Source of the DNA: UBA583 sp964562045 | Lineage (GTDB): Archaea > Nanobdellota > Nanobdellia > Woesearchaeales > UBA583 | NCBI GenBank assembly: GCA_964562045.1 | Contig: CAZLRR010000001.1 | Coordinates: 1 to 64,000 of the forward strand | Length of the DNA: 64,000 nt | Direction: 5' to 3' | Part shown: positions 25,894 through 34,305 of the stretch, in pieces | How the letters are laid out: the number at the start of each line of letters is the position of its first letter | Numbering within the stretch: position 1 is the stretch's first letter | Translations under genes and position numbers: made by a program | Notes under the pieces: model-generated | The model's database searches: none | What the model saw: only the letters and a program-made list of their open reading frames with translations | Told to the model about the DNA's origin: nothing

Positions 25894-26833
25894 CTTCATC
25901 ACCTTCCTTGTTTTTTGCTTTGATTTTTTTAATTTCATCTTCAAGATTAAGTTTTGTAATGATTTCTTTGTAACGATTTCTAATTGTAACTTCTGTAACT
26001 CCAGAAACTTCTGAAATGTCTCTTTGTGTTCTTCTCTCTCCTTCTAAAAGACCAGCAATATAGAGGGCTGCGGCTGCAATTCCAATTGGACCCCTTCCAG
26101 AAGTTAATTCTAAAGATAGAGCTTGTGATAATATTTCAATTCCCCTTGATTGTGTTTGAGGACCATAACCTAAAACTGAAGCAAATCTGGAAATATAATC
26201 TACAGGATTTGAAGGTAGAATTTTAATTCTTAATTCTCTTGTAACATATCTATAACTTCTACCAATTTCTTTTTTGTCAATTCCTGAGGCTTCAGCAATT
26301 TCATCTAATGTTCTTGGAATGTTTTGCCTTCGACATGCAGCATATACAACACCTGCAACTACACTTTCAATACTTCTTCCCCGAACTAAATTTTTTTGAA
26401 CTGCTTCAGTGTAGATTTTTCCTGCTTCTTCTTCAATTGAAGGGGGCAAAACCAAATATGAAGAAAGCCTTCTCAGCTCTCCCAAAGCAATTTTCAGGTT
26501 TTTCTCCATTACGGTTGAGAGCCTTTTCTGCCATCGTTTCAATCTTTGAAGTTTATATCTTTGTTTTTTATCTAATGAAAAGGCATCAGATTCTACTCCA
26601 ATTGCAGTCCCCATACCCATATCATATTTTGTATATGATGTTGGAGCACCACTTCTTTTCATTTCTGAATCATCAGATTCTTCAAAATCTCTCCACTCTT
26701 TACCAAGAGAGATATTTTTACCATCGATTACAAGACCGCAGTCTCTACAGATGATTTCACCTCTATCCTTATTATTATAGAGATTTTTGCTTCCACATTC
26801 TGGACATTTTTTAATGCTATCGCCACCAATCAT
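25883..26833 (-). CDS. tfb: Transcription initiation factor B
   Basis: Bridges TBP and RNA polymerase at archaeal promoters. A zinc ribbon (CPECGS then CRDCGLV) is followed by the B-reader/linker region and two cyclin-like repeats (SIESVVAGVVYAACR; GRGPIGIAAAALYIAGLL). I prefer the ATG giving MIGGDSIKKC over the upstream TTG: it places the start about 40 nt from the TATA-like AATTTAAAAA and begins just before the ribbon. This gives 316 residues, a usual size. It heads the operon with the two secreted proteins. Confidence 0.96.
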   Translation of the reverse strand: MIGGDSIKKCPECGSKNLYNNKDRGEIICRDCGLVIDGKNISLGKEWRDFEESDDSEMKRSGAPTSYTKYDMGMGTAIGVESDAFSLDKKQRYKLQRLKRWQKRLSTVMEKNLKIALGELRRLSSYLVLPPSIEEEAGKIYTEAVQKNLVRGRSIESVVAGVVYAACRRQNIPRTLDEIAEASGIDKKEIGRSYRYVTRELRIKILPSNPVDYISRFASVLGYGPQTQSRGIEILSQALSLELTSGRGPIGIAAAALYIAGLLEGERRTQRDISEVSGVTEVTIRNRYKEIITKLNLEDEIKKIKAKNKEGDEDEF

Positions 26834-26946
26834 TTTTATGAAGTCTTTTTCCCACAAAAGAAACCTTTTTAAATTTTACTATAAACTAAGTAAAATCTAT
26901 TTATAAAATTTTATCACTTTTCTAAAGTGAAAATTTTTTTTGGATT

Positions 26947-27147
26947 TTATTCTCTAGCAATTAGAAGGTCTGCAGAAGTAATTGTTTTTCTGCCCGAGTG
27001 TGCTGCAATTTTTGATGCTTTAACTGATAAATCATACAAATAAGCTTCAAGAATCTTTTTAAGTTCTTCTTTTGCACCATCTGAGACACGTTCAGCCCCT
27101 TTTTCTTTCATTAAATTTTCAAGTGCAAGTAAAGGAATTCCGGCCAT
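26947..27147 (-). CDS. Archaeal histone, second of pair
   Basis: A 66-residue HMf-type histone that wraps DNA as a dimer. It contains MAGIPLLALENLMKEKGAERVSDGA, written here as IPLLALENL, and ends GRKTITSADLLIARE, the conserved RKTI loop and final helix. I start it at the ATG two bases after the stop of the upstream histone rather than at the overlapping GTG. It is translated with its partner, so heterodimers are likely. Confidence 0.93.
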   Translation of the reverse strand: MAGIPLLALENLMKEKGAERVSDGAKEELKKILEAYLYDLSVKASKIAAHSGRKTITSADLLIARE

Positions 27148-27148
27148 T

Positions 27149-27379
27149 TTAGTATCCACCTCTCAAGTGTCCACTTGCAAGTATTATGTCTTTTGATTTT
27201 ATGGTTTTTCTTTTGCTATTTTCTGCTAAAAGAACTGCTTTATGTACAATCTTTTCAGTTAAATCTTCAAGTATTTGTGCAGATGCTTCTTTAGCACTTT
27301 TTGAAACTCTTTTTCCGCTCGCCTGTGCAATTATGTCTCCTAATGGCGCAAACGGGAGTATATTTTCTCTTTTTGCCAT
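27149..27379 (-). CDS. Archaeal histone, first of pair, with short C-terminal tail
   Basis: 76 residues. The histone fold runs from LPFAPLGDIIAQASGKRVS through KRKTIKSKDIILA, with the RKTI motif present. Unlike its neighbour it carries extra terminal residues (SGHLRGGY) after the last helix. The pair is transcribed leftward from the AT-rich region near 27440. The tail is short compared with eukaryotic tails, but it could alter stacking or contacts. Confidence 0.92.
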   Translation of the reverse strand: MAKRENILPFAPLGDIIAQASGKRVSKSAKEASAQILEDLTEKIVHKAVLLAENSKRKTIKSKDIILASGHLRGGY

Positions 27380-27500
27380 AATATTTCTTATTTTGTTTTG
27401 TTTTAAAATAATTTGGTGCTACTTTTAAGGTAGTTGCGTTATTTAAAGAAATATGGCAAAAAAAACTACTATAGGCCACATAATACCAACCTCTACCATA

Positions 27501-27653
27501 AATAAAACTAAAATCGCTGACTCATGCTATCTTCACCGCAAAGCAGTGGAGTATTACGCACGAGTCTGACTCGCGATTTTTGGTCATTCCTTAGAATATT
27601 CATTTCATCCCCGCCGCAAAGCAGCGAGGTATTCGAAGGAATAAAACTAAAAT
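27501..27653. repeat. Twin hairpins flanked by 14-bp direct repeats
   Basis: Two nested hairpins lie side by side. The first has outer arms AAAATCGC/GCGATTTT (27510-27517, 27573-27580), inner arms GACTC/GAGTC and a core CACCGC-AAA-GCAGTG. The second has ATTCCTT/AAGGAAT (27586-27592, 27636-27642), GAATA/TATTC and a core CGCCGC-AAA-GCAGCG. Both cores have an AAA loop and a C-A mismatch. AATAAAACTAAAAT occurs on both sides (27501-27514, 27640-27653), as after an insertion. Confidence 0.65.
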
Positions 27654-27730
27654 TAAGAAATTATAATTAGTATTTTCCATAAAAATATACAAATTTTAGT
27701 TTTTATAAAGTTTGGGGTTAAAAATAAATT

Positions 27731-27846
27731 TGAGGCCGCAAAGATGCGCAACAATCATAGATTCTTGGCACCAAAGGTTTGAAAAATCCTTGCTACTTCA
27801 AAAAAATCAAATGAATTTCAAAGAAATGAGGCCGCAAGGATTTGAA
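27731..27846 (-). repeat. Type B element with copies of the tRNA-Trp 3' end
   Basis: Read on the minus strand, a 23-base copy of the tRNA-Trp 3' end (27824-27846) leads into GGTGCCAAGAATCT, the hairpin AATCTATGATT and GCGCA. A second, shorter and imperfect tRNA-Trp end follows (27731-27745). The same segment with the same junction occurs behind tRNA-Cys. Confidence 0.7.
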
Positions 27847-28001
27847 AGTTTGTGAGCGTGCGAAACAAACCGCCAGAAATCTTTGATTTCTCTTGCTCTT
27901 TTGAGCTTTGCGAAAAAGTGTTCCGAACGAGAAAATCGAAGATTTTAGAGTGACCGAACCTGAAAGGGTGAAAATCCTGAAGGACGAATTTTTGTTAGAA
28001 A
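27847..28001 (-). repeat. Type A hairpin element behind tRNA-Trp
   Basis: On the minus strand, directly behind tRNA-Trp, are GATTTTCACCCT, GGTTCGGTCACTC, the hairpin AAAATCTTCGATTTT, TCGTTCGGAACACTT, the hairpin AGAAATCAAAGATTTCT and GGCGGTTTGTTTCGCA. A copy of the tRNA end follows (27824-27846). The same blocks in the same order follow tRNA-His at 34653-34912. A diverged partial copy is inside the MITE at 34306-34491. Confidence 0.75.
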
Positions 28002-28004
28002 AAA

Positions 28005-28077
28005 TGAGGCCGCAAGGATTTGAACCCTGATCTGCTGGTCTGGAGCCAGCCATTCTGCCAGATTATACTACAGCCCC
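28005..28077 (-). tRNA. tRNA-Trp (anticodon CCA)
   Basis: A full cloverleaf with acceptor GGGGCTG against CGGCCTC (two G-U pairs), anticodon stem GCTGG/CCAGC around CTCCAGA, T stem CAGGG/CCTTG around TTCAAAT, and A73. No intron is present, although archaeal tRNA-Trp genes often carry one. A TATA-like TATTTAAAAATA lies about 35 nt upstream (28106-28118, minus strand). Its 3' end is copied twice downstream. Confidence 0.95.
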
Positions 28078-28127
28078 AATAAAGGATAATAAAAAAAGTG
28101 CGCAAGTATTTTTAAATATTGCTGAAA

Positions 28128-28745
28128 TTAGTCCATATCATCAACATCTAAGTCATCAACTTCATCAATCTCTTTTTTTTCAACAATTTTTCTATTCGCT
28201 TCAAATCTCCTCTTACGATTAGAATCATATTTCTTTTTAGCAGCTAAAATTTCCCTGATATAAATTCTACCCATTGATTCTTCATCAATATCAAGTTTGT
28301 CAATATATTCTTCAACTTTTTCATAATTATCACTTTCAATTTCCAAAAGAGGATCAAGTCCAGGGTATTCATCAATATCAAAAGTTACATCATTAAGCCT
28401 ATATTCTGTTCGATATTTTGACAATTCAAAAATTTTTATATATCCAAGTTCATTTAAAATTCTCTTCATTGTATAAAGATTAGATATTTTAACTCCGATT
28501 TCATCTCTTCCAGTAATATTTTCAATAGATTTCTTTTTACCCTTAACATTCAGAAACACATATTTTCCTTTCTGACGAATCCTAAGTGCTTTTCCAAGTC
28601 TAGATAAATCTCTGTCGGGAGTATCAAACCTATAATCCACAACACGCCCAGTAAAAATTTTTTTGGCGCCCAACTTTTCAATTTTTTCAATAGTACTTTT
28701 TTTATCAATATTTTTTATCTTTACTTCAACTTCTTTCATTTTCAT
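28128..28745 (-). CDS. CYTH domain protein (class IV adenylate cyclase-like)
   Basis: 205 residues. The N-terminal EVEVKI is the ExExK signature of CYTH enzymes, which bind triphosphates in a beta-tunnel. RVVDYRFDTPDRDL, ALRIRQKG and FDIDEYPGLDPLLEIE supply the further acidic and basic residues expected of CyaB or thiamine-triphosphatase relatives. The last 45 residues form a charged acidic tail. The specific substrate cannot be read from sequence. Its start overlaps the map stop, and a second ATG two codons on is an equally good start. Confidence 0.88.
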   Translation of the reverse strand: MKMKEVEVKIKNIDKKSTIEKIEKLGAKKIFTGRVVDYRFDTPDRDLSRLGKALRIRQKGKYVFLNVKGKKKSIENITGRDEIGVKISNLYTMKRILNELGYIKIFELSKYRTEYRLNDVTFDIDEYPGLDPLLEIESDNYEKVEEYIDKLDIDEESMGRIYIREILAAKKKYDSNRKRRFEANRKIVEKKEIDEVDDLDVDDMD

Positions 28746-29637
28746 CTCGAGTAATTATACTCTTTTCTCCATCTTTAAAGACAACAGTATGCTCAAACTG
28801 ACTAATTATACTGCCATCCTCACTTACCAACATATCATATTCGTAAATGATCTTATTTAACTTAAGGGTTCTCAAAGCATATAAAACTTTCCTTTTATCA
28901 AACTCTTTCAAAAGCCACCTTTTTGAAAAAGGCAAGTGGGGAAAATGTTCTTTGATATAATCAAGCACTTTTTTTGCTACAATATCTCGAACTTGTTTAT
29001 TATTTACAAGATGCAAAATATTTGAGGGACCACCACTTTTAACTCTTGTAGTTCCGGTTGAAAAAAACGGCTCGATTGCAATTTCTGCGGTCTGCGGAAT
29101 TTGAGTAGAATCAGTATTATCAAAATTTGGGATGCTTAAACCTGCATGTAAATCATTTTTTGATATCTGATGCCCCGAAAGATTGTGTATTGTATTAAAT
29201 CCTGCATCTTTTGCAATCTTGTCTGCAATAGCGCCAATTTTAGAAACTTCAATCCCCGACTGGATTGCTTCCAATTCCTCATTTAGAGCTTTTTCATTTG
29301 ATTCTAGAAGAGTTTTATATTTGTTTGTACCAATTTCTATTGTAAAAGCATTATCAGTGATATTTCCGTCCTTTGAAACACCAAAATCAACTTTTACTAC
29401 ATCTCCTTTTTTGAGAATAATTTCTTCGTCAAATATAGTAAAATGCGCAGCCTGATTATTTATACAAACTGTTGCGGGAAAAGCAGGCAAATATCCAGCA
29501 TCAAAAATTTTATTTTCCATAAATTCAACAATTTCCAACGCACTAATGCCTTCTTTTATTATTGATTTTACTTCGTCTCTCAAATCTGAAGTAAAAGTTC
29601 CCAGTTTCTTTAAAATTTCAAGCTCAAGCTCGCACAT
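28726..29637 (-). CDS. map: Methionine aminopeptidase, type 2
   Basis: Removes the initiator methionine from new proteins. The 303 residues carry the metal ligands Asp84 and Asp95 (VDFGVSKDGNITDN), His156 (LSGHQISK), Glu189 (AIEPFFSTG) and a terminal Glu in QFEHTVVF, plus the substrate His in AAHFTIFD. The insertion between GHQI and IEPF marks type 2, as usual for archaea. The CYTH gene overlaps its end and is presumably co-translated. Confidence 0.95.
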   Translation of the reverse strand: MCELELEILKKLGTFTSDLRDEVKSIIKEGISALEIVEFMENKIFDAGYLPAFPATVCINNQAAHFTIFDEEIILKKGDVVKVDFGVSKDGNITDNAFTIEIGTNKYKTLLESNEKALNEELEAIQSGIEVSKIGAIADKIAKDAGFNTIHNLSGHQISKNDLHAGLSIPNFDNTDSTQIPQTAEIAIEPFFSTGTTRVKSGGPSNILHLVNNKQVRDIVAKKVLDYIKEHFPHLPFSKRWLLKEFDKRKVLYALRTLKLNKIIYEYDMLVSEDGSIISQFEHTVVFKDGEKSIITRDENERS

Positions 29638-29671
29638 AAAAATAGAAATACTTTATAATTTATAAATAAAA

Positions 29672-30643
29672 CTAATCTTTCTTGAATTTAGAAAGTTTTT
29701 CTCCAAGATAGATTTTATTTACTTTTCCTACACGAATCCTACTTAAGAATCGCTTTCCATGAAGTTTTGTTATGATTTTACTCAAATTTGATTTACTTAA
29801 TTGAGGAAGAAAATTCAAAATATCATACTGAGAAATTCCCTCATTTTCCAAAACAACCATTACAACTTCTTGTTCGTTTTCAGTTAAGAATTTTTCAATA
29901 ACCTCTTCAAAAGTTTGATCTTCTAAAATTGTTTCAGGGTCTGTGTTTTTTTCTTCTTTTTCTTGAGCCAATGTATTTAACGCCGATTCTTTTTTATTCG
30001 GAGTCCGTGCTAAAGGCTTTTTTCTGAAAAACAAATAAAAAATTACTCCTACAAGTATTAAAACTGCACCAATAAGTACAGGGAGGATAACATAAAAATT
30101 TGAATCTGTAGTGTCTCTAGAACTAAATTGGATTAGAAAAAATGAATCTTCTTTAGGGTTAGCTATTTTCCATGAAATTTCTCCATTTTCAGAGATTACG
30201 TAATTTCTAGGAAAAATTTCTTCGATTTCACCAAAATCATCTATAAGTAAAACTGAAAATTCCAGAGTTTCAATAGGAATATTATAATTTTGATAAATTG
30301 AAAACGCAGATTTCCCTACAATTTCCCGAGATAAATCAAATGATTGGTATGTAATATCAAATGAACGATTCGCAGTTTCTTCAGGTTTTATGATAAAAAA
30401 ATCTCCCGCAGAGGAATATTCTATTTCTTTATTACTAGATTTTTCTTTGGCAGACACAATAAATGAACCTTTTGGCTTTTCAAAAGAAAAAGTTTTATAA
30501 TTTTCATCTTCTGAAAAAGAGATTGTCATGTTAAATGTTGCAACATTTTCTAAAACTTGAGTGTCAATATTAATAGTTACTGCAAATGAAGTACTTAATA
30601 ATAAAATTAATGAAAAAACAAATACGCCAAATTTATTAAACAT
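29672..30643 (-). CDS. Membrane-anchored winged-helix regulator
   Basis: About 323 residues, starting at MFNKFGVFVF rather than further upstream, where the frame would run into the divergent uppS gene. A signal peptide ends near TSFA. An extracytoplasmic beta-rich domain of about 170 residues follows, then one membrane helix (VILPVLIGAVLILVGVIFYLFF) and a cytoplasmic C-terminus with a winged-helix pattern (VVLENEGISQYDILNFLPQ, then LSKIITKLHGKRFL). The outside-in layout suggests a receptor that passes an envelope signal directly to DNA. The ligand is unknown. Confidence 0.78.
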   Translation of the reverse strand: MFNKFGVFVFSLILLLSTSFAVTINIDTQVLENVATFNMTISFSEDENYKTFSFEKPKGSFIVSAKEKSSNKEIEYSSAGDFFIIKPEETANRSFDITYQSFDLSREIVGKSAFSIYQNYNIPIETLEFSVLLIDDFGEIEEIFPRNYVISENGEISWKIANPKEDSFFLIQFSSRDTTDSNFYVILPVLIGAVLILVGVIFYLFFRKKPLARTPNKKESALNTLAQEKEEKNTDPETILEDQTFEEVIEKFLTENEQEVVMVVLENEGISQYDILNFLPQLSKSNLSKIITKLHGKRFLSRIRVGKVNKIYLGEKLSKFKKD

Positions 30644-30694
30644 AAAATTATATAATTGGAGAAATTTATAAAGTTTTGGTAAATCTATAGAGTT

Positions 30695-31399
30695 ATGGAA
30701 CATATTGGATATATTATGGATGGTAATCGAAGATATGCGCAGAAACAAAAAATAACACTTAAAGAAGCTTACTATAAAGCAGTTAAAACCTTTTTTGAGA
30801 TACTTGAAATTCATTTGAAAGAAAAAATTCCGCATGCCACATTTTATGCCCTTTCTACTCAGAATTATAAAAATAGAGACAAAAACCAGCTTTTAGAGAC
30901 AATAAGTTTTATCGAAGAATTTTTTAATAATGAAGATGTTGAAGAAGCTTTAATTGAAAATAAAATAAAGGTTATTTTACATGGAAACTTTGAGAAACTC
31001 TCAAAAACAAAAGGGACCTCAACCAAAATTCCCAAGAAAGAGTTACTAAATAAAATTAAGAAGTTTGAAAGTATTGAAAATCCTAGTTTAACTGTGCATG
31101 TGGCAATAAATTATGGGGGAAGAGAAGAAATCATTGAGGCAGTAAAATTATTGTTAAAAGAAAACCCAAAAAATATAACCGAGAAAGATTTTGAAAGGCA
31201 TTTACAGTTTTATGGAGTTCCTGAGCCAGAGATGATAATTCGTACAGGAAAATGTCAAAGACTTTCTAATTTCTTAACTTGGCAGTCTATTTATAGTGAA
31301 TTGTATTTTTGTCCGAAATTATGGCCAGAATTTGGAAAAGCTGACCTTATTGAAGCTTTAATGTGGTTTAAAGAGCAAAAAAGAAATTTTGGCAAATAA
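30695..31399 (+). CDS. uppS: cis-Prenyltransferase (undecaprenyl/polyprenyl diphosphate synthase)
   Basis: Builds the long-chain polyprenyl diphosphate carrier used for glycosylation and envelope synthesis. The 234 residues contain IMDGNRRYA at 7-15 (the catalytic Asp and GNRR motif), HVAINYGGREEI, EMIIRTGKCQRLSNFL and SELYFCPKLWPEF, all family signatures. Ala-Leu-Ser-Thr-Gln-Asn replaces the more usual phenylalanine-rich FSTEN pattern. It is divergent from the membrane regulator. Confidence 0.95.
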   Translation: MEHIGYIMDGNRRYAQKQKITLKEAYYKAVKTFFEILEIHLKEKIPHATFYALSTQNYKNRDKNQLLETISFIEEFFNNEDVEEALIENKIKVILHGNFEKLSKTKGTSTKIPKKELLNKIKKFESIENPSLTVHVAINYGGREEIIEAVKLLLKENPKNITEKDFERHLQFYGVPEPEMIIRTGKCQRLSNFLTWQSIYSELYFCPKLWPEFGKADLIEALMWFKEQKRNFGK

Positions 31400-31414
31400 A
31401 ATTAGTTTAATAGT

Positions 31415-31735
31415 TTAAAAATATTGATTTAATAATTCTTCAACCCTTGATGTATCCTTTCCACTACCAACTAGCGCTTGTTTTATTGAATCTCTAGAGT
31501 ATTTGAATTTATATTGTTGAATGTAGTTAATAATGTCAGTGTCTTGGGGGTTTGATTGTTGTGGGGTTGCTCCGGAGGCGGAATTCGAGGACATTGAATC
31601 TCCACCCATTCCACCAAGTAGGTCCATTTCTCTTTTCTTCTTTAACATTTTTTTCTGAATTAAAAAACCTCCCACTAAAATTACTGCTGCTGCCCCCAGT
31701 ATGATTAGTAATTTTTGTAATTCGGAAACTGCCAT
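31415..31735 (-). CDS. Small single-span membrane protein with C-terminal helical motif
   Basis: About 106 residues from the ATG two bases after the gap stop (the frame extends upstream only by a TTG). One membrane helix lies near residues 9-24, a Gly/Met/Ser-rich linker follows, and then a 40-residue C-terminal helical module (IINYIQQYKFKYSRD then IKQALVG and VEELLNQYF). The same layout of helix, linker and module ends the lipoprotein at 61623-62483. Function unknown. It is probably co-expressed with gap. Confidence 0.7.
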   Translation of the reverse strand: MAVSELQKLLIILGAAAVILVGGFLIQKKMLKKKREMDLLGGMGGDSMSSNSASGATPQQSNPQDTDIINYIQQYKFKYSRDSIKQALVGSGKDTSRVEELLNQYF

Positions 31736-31736
31736 T

Positions 31737-32780
31737 TTATTTCCTCGCAATTAACTTTATTACTTCAATCATCCTATTTGAAAAACCCCATTCATTGTCA
31801 TACCAAATAACGAGTTTTACTAAATTATCATCAACAACTGCAGTAGAGAGTCCATCAACAATTCCTGAGTGAGGGTTTCCAACAATATCTGAGGAAACAA
31901 GTTCTTCTTCGCTATATTCAATAATACCATTTAAATGATTTTGAGATATTTCTTTTAAAAATGTATTAATTTCTTCTTTAGTTACTTTTTTATTTAGTTC
32001 AAGATTTAAATCCGTTACACTTCCAGTAGGGGTTGGTACTCTATAGGCAATACCGTGAAGTTTTCCTTCAAGTTCTGGAATTAATTTGATTACGGATTTT
32101 GCTGCCCCAGTCGTAGTGGGCGTAATGTTAAATGGTGCAGCTCTTCCTCTTCTAGGGTCTTTATGAAATGCATCTAAAATTCTTTGATCACCAGTTACAG
32201 AATGAACTGTTGAAAACATTCCTTTTTTAATACCGTATTTTTTATGAAGTTCGTTAACTATTGCGGTCATTGAATTTGTTGTACAAGAACCATTTGAAAC
32301 TACTTGCTCTCCATTATAATCCTCATCATTAACTCCACGAACTAGATAGAAACAATCTCCTTTTCCTGGCGCAGAAATTAAAACCTTCTTAGCTCCATTT
32401 TTAAGATGAATCTCTGTCTGTTCTCGATTTGTAAAAATTCCAGTACATTCTGCAACAACATCAATTTTGTTGTCTCCCCAAGGCAGTTTGTTAATATCTT
32501 TTTCTTGGATAACTTTAACTTTTTTATCGCCAATAACTAAAAAATCACCTTCTACCTTTATGTCTTGAGGAAATTTTCCTTGACTTGAATCGTATTTGAG
32601 AAAATACCTACAGGCATCCGGTCCGCCCAAATCATTTATCATTACAAATTCAATATTTGGGTCGTTAAAACCTGCCCTGAAAATCATTCTTCCAATCCTT
32701 CCGAAACCATTAATTGCAACACGTACTTTTTTGTTTGAAGAGATTTCGCCTTTAATTTCATTTAACATGTGTTCTTCCAT
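31737..32780 (-). CDS. gap: Glyceraldehyde-3-phosphate dehydrogenase, bacterial type
   Basis: Oxidises glyceraldehyde 3-phosphate to 1,3-bisphosphoglycerate in glycolysis. The 347 residues carry the Rossmann start VRVAINGFGRIGR (residues 19-31), the catalytic Cys166 in SNGSCTTNS, the base His193 in STVHSVTGDQ and the end WYDNEWGFSNRM. SCTTN and NEWG are features of the bacterial/eukaryotic enzyme, not the archaeal type II enzyme, so the gene probably arrived by transfer from bacteria long ago. About 17 residues precede the usual start of the fold. Confidence 0.95.
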   Translation of the reverse strand: MEEHMLNEIKGEISSNKKVRVAINGFGRIGRMIFRAGFNDPNIEFVMINDLGGPDACRYFLKYDSSQGKFPQDIKVEGDFLVIGDKKVKVIQEKDINKLPWGDNKIDVVAECTGIFTNREQTEIHLKNGAKKVLISAPGKGDCFYLVRGVNDEDYNGEQVVSNGSCTTNSMTAIVNELHKKYGIKKGMFSTVHSVTGDQRILDAFHKDPRRGRAAPFNITPTTTGAAKSVIKLIPELEGKLHGIAYRVPTPTGSVTDLNLELNKKVTKEEINTFLKEISQNHLNGIIEYSEEELVSSDIVGNPHSGIVDGLSTAVVDDNLVKLVIWYDNEWGFSNRMIEVIKLIARK

Positions 32781-32841
32781 AATTTTTCTATAACACTTTA
32801 GAGTTTAAAGATTTAGTATCTTTTATTAGTGATTATTTGTA

Positions 32842-34248
32842 TTATTTGTTTAAGGAATTAATATATAATTTTAATTTTTTGAGTTCAGTGTCAACAATTT
32901 CTTTTGTTTTTCCTTCACTAACTATTCTAATTATTGGCTCAGTATTTGATTTGCGAATAACGCACCAGAAATTACCAAAGTCGAGAGAGATTCCATCAAG
33001 TTTTGAGGAGATTTTAGATTCATATTTTTTTTCAATATCTTTTAATATGAAGTTTGGATTTTGAACTTCTAAAGTTAAATCTTTTCCTTTTGCAAAATAT
33101 TTGTATTTTGAAAAAATTTGTGAAAATTGTATGTTTTCATCTTTAATTAAATTTTGTGCAACTATTTTTAACATATAGATTAATCCAATGTCGGGATTGT
33201 CAAGATAATTAAATTCCTTAAAGAAAAGATGTCCTGATTTTTCTGCACCAAATCCACATTTAATTTTTTCCATAAATGAGTGATAGTGACTTCTTCCAAC
33301 TTTTATTCTTGTGATTTTGACTTTGTTTTGTTTGGCAATTAAATCAACTGCTTTTGAAACGGTTAAATCAATTGCAAAGTGGTTTAACTTTTTTGAGAAG
33401 AAATCTATATAAGAACATATAGTGTAATCGTTAAGAATTTGGATATTGTTTTTATCATAGAAAAGGATTCTGTCGCCATCACCATCAAATACTGCGGTGA
33501 AAAAGTTTTTGGTTAGGTGTCTTTTTTGAAGGAATTTTGTAGCAGAGGTGGGGTCTGGAGTATGGTTTGGAAAGTTTCCGTCTGGATTTGAATTTAAATC
33601 TGTGAAATTTAAGCCAATATTTTTTAAAACTTCTTTGTTTGCAAGAGAAGAGACTCCACTTGAGAAATCTATTGCAAAACTGATTTTTTTTAGAGTTTTT
33701 ATTTCTTTTCGAGAGAGAATTTTTTTGTATTTTTTCTTTAAGTATTTTTGATAATCTTTTATGGGAGATTGAAGTTTGATTTTTTTTATATCTAAAACTT
33801 CTTGTAGAGAGATTTTATCAAGTTCGGGTTTGAAAATTTTGTATTCCATCTCTTTTTCATCTAAGTCAAGTTCTGAGAAATGTTGAAGTTTTTTAAGTCC
33901 TGTGTCAAAATCATAAGATTTTCCATCTTTCATGAATTTAAATCCATTGTATTCTTTTGGATTGTGGGATGCTGTAATCATTATTCCATCTTTTGGTCCT
34001 GAAAAAAGAGAGAAATAAAAGTTTGGCGTGGATAGTTTTCCGAGATAGATTATTTTTGTATGCGCATCAAGAGCTCCTTTTATGAAATATTTAGTTAAAA
34101 CCGGCTGAGAAAGCCTGGAATCGTGTCCAATTTTGATTTTTTTTAGTCCGTTAATTTTTACAAAATAGTATCCGAGTTTGTATGCCTGTAAGTCTGTTAA
34201 TTCTTTTCCATAAATTCCTCTGATATCGTATGCATGAAATATACCCAT
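32842..34248 (-). CDS. Phosphomannomutase/phosphoglucomutase
   Basis: Interconverts hexose 6- and 1-phosphates for sugar nucleotide synthesis. The 468 residues of the alpha-D-phosphohexomutase family contain the phosphoserine loop TASHNPKEYNG, the Mg2+ loop DGDGDR, the sugar loop GAEKSGH and the phosphate loop RKSNTEPIIRI. Whether mannose or glucose is preferred is not decided by these motifs. It is monocistronic or loosely linked to gap. Confidence 0.94.
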   Translation of the reverse strand: MGIFHAYDIRGIYGKELTDLQAYKLGYYFVKINGLKKIKIGHDSRLSQPVLTKYFIKGALDAHTKIIYLGKLSTPNFYFSLFSGPKDGIMITASHNPKEYNGFKFMKDGKSYDFDTGLKKLQHFSELDLDEKEMEYKIFKPELDKISLQEVLDIKKIKLQSPIKDYQKYLKKKYKKILSRKEIKTLKKISFAIDFSSGVSSLANKEVLKNIGLNFTDLNSNPDGNFPNHTPDPTSATKFLQKRHLTKNFFTAVFDGDGDRILFYDKNNIQILNDYTICSYIDFFSKKLNHFAIDLTVSKAVDLIAKQNKVKITRIKVGRSHYHSFMEKIKCGFGAEKSGHLFFKEFNYLDNPDIGLIYMLKIVAQNLIKDENIQFSQIFSKYKYFAKGKDLTLEVQNPNFILKDIEKKYESKISSKLDGISLDFGNFWCVIRKSNTEPIIRIVSEGKTKEIVDTELKKLKLYINSLNK

Positions 34249-34305
34249 AATTAGTTTTTGGATATGTTGTTTTTAAAATTTAATAATTACTTAAGTGAAA
34301 AAATC

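Larger units (their letters stand above)
27380..28004. other. Gene-free region with hairpin and tRNA-end repeats
   Basis: There is no credible gene in these 625 bp. They hold the upstream region of the histone pair, the twin hairpin element (27501-27653), an AT-rich spacer, a truncated copy of the tRNA-Trp 3' end (27731-27745) with the type B segment, a full copy of that end (27824-27846), and the type A element up to tRNA-Trp. Reading frames crossing it are by-products of the repeats. Confidence 0.7.

Noticed and set aside
27793..28053. 86-codon minus-strand frame across the tRNA-Trp region
   Set aside because: It runs through tRNA-Trp and the type A element. The similar peptide at 34582-34920 arises because the non-coding repeat is shared, not because a protein is conserved.
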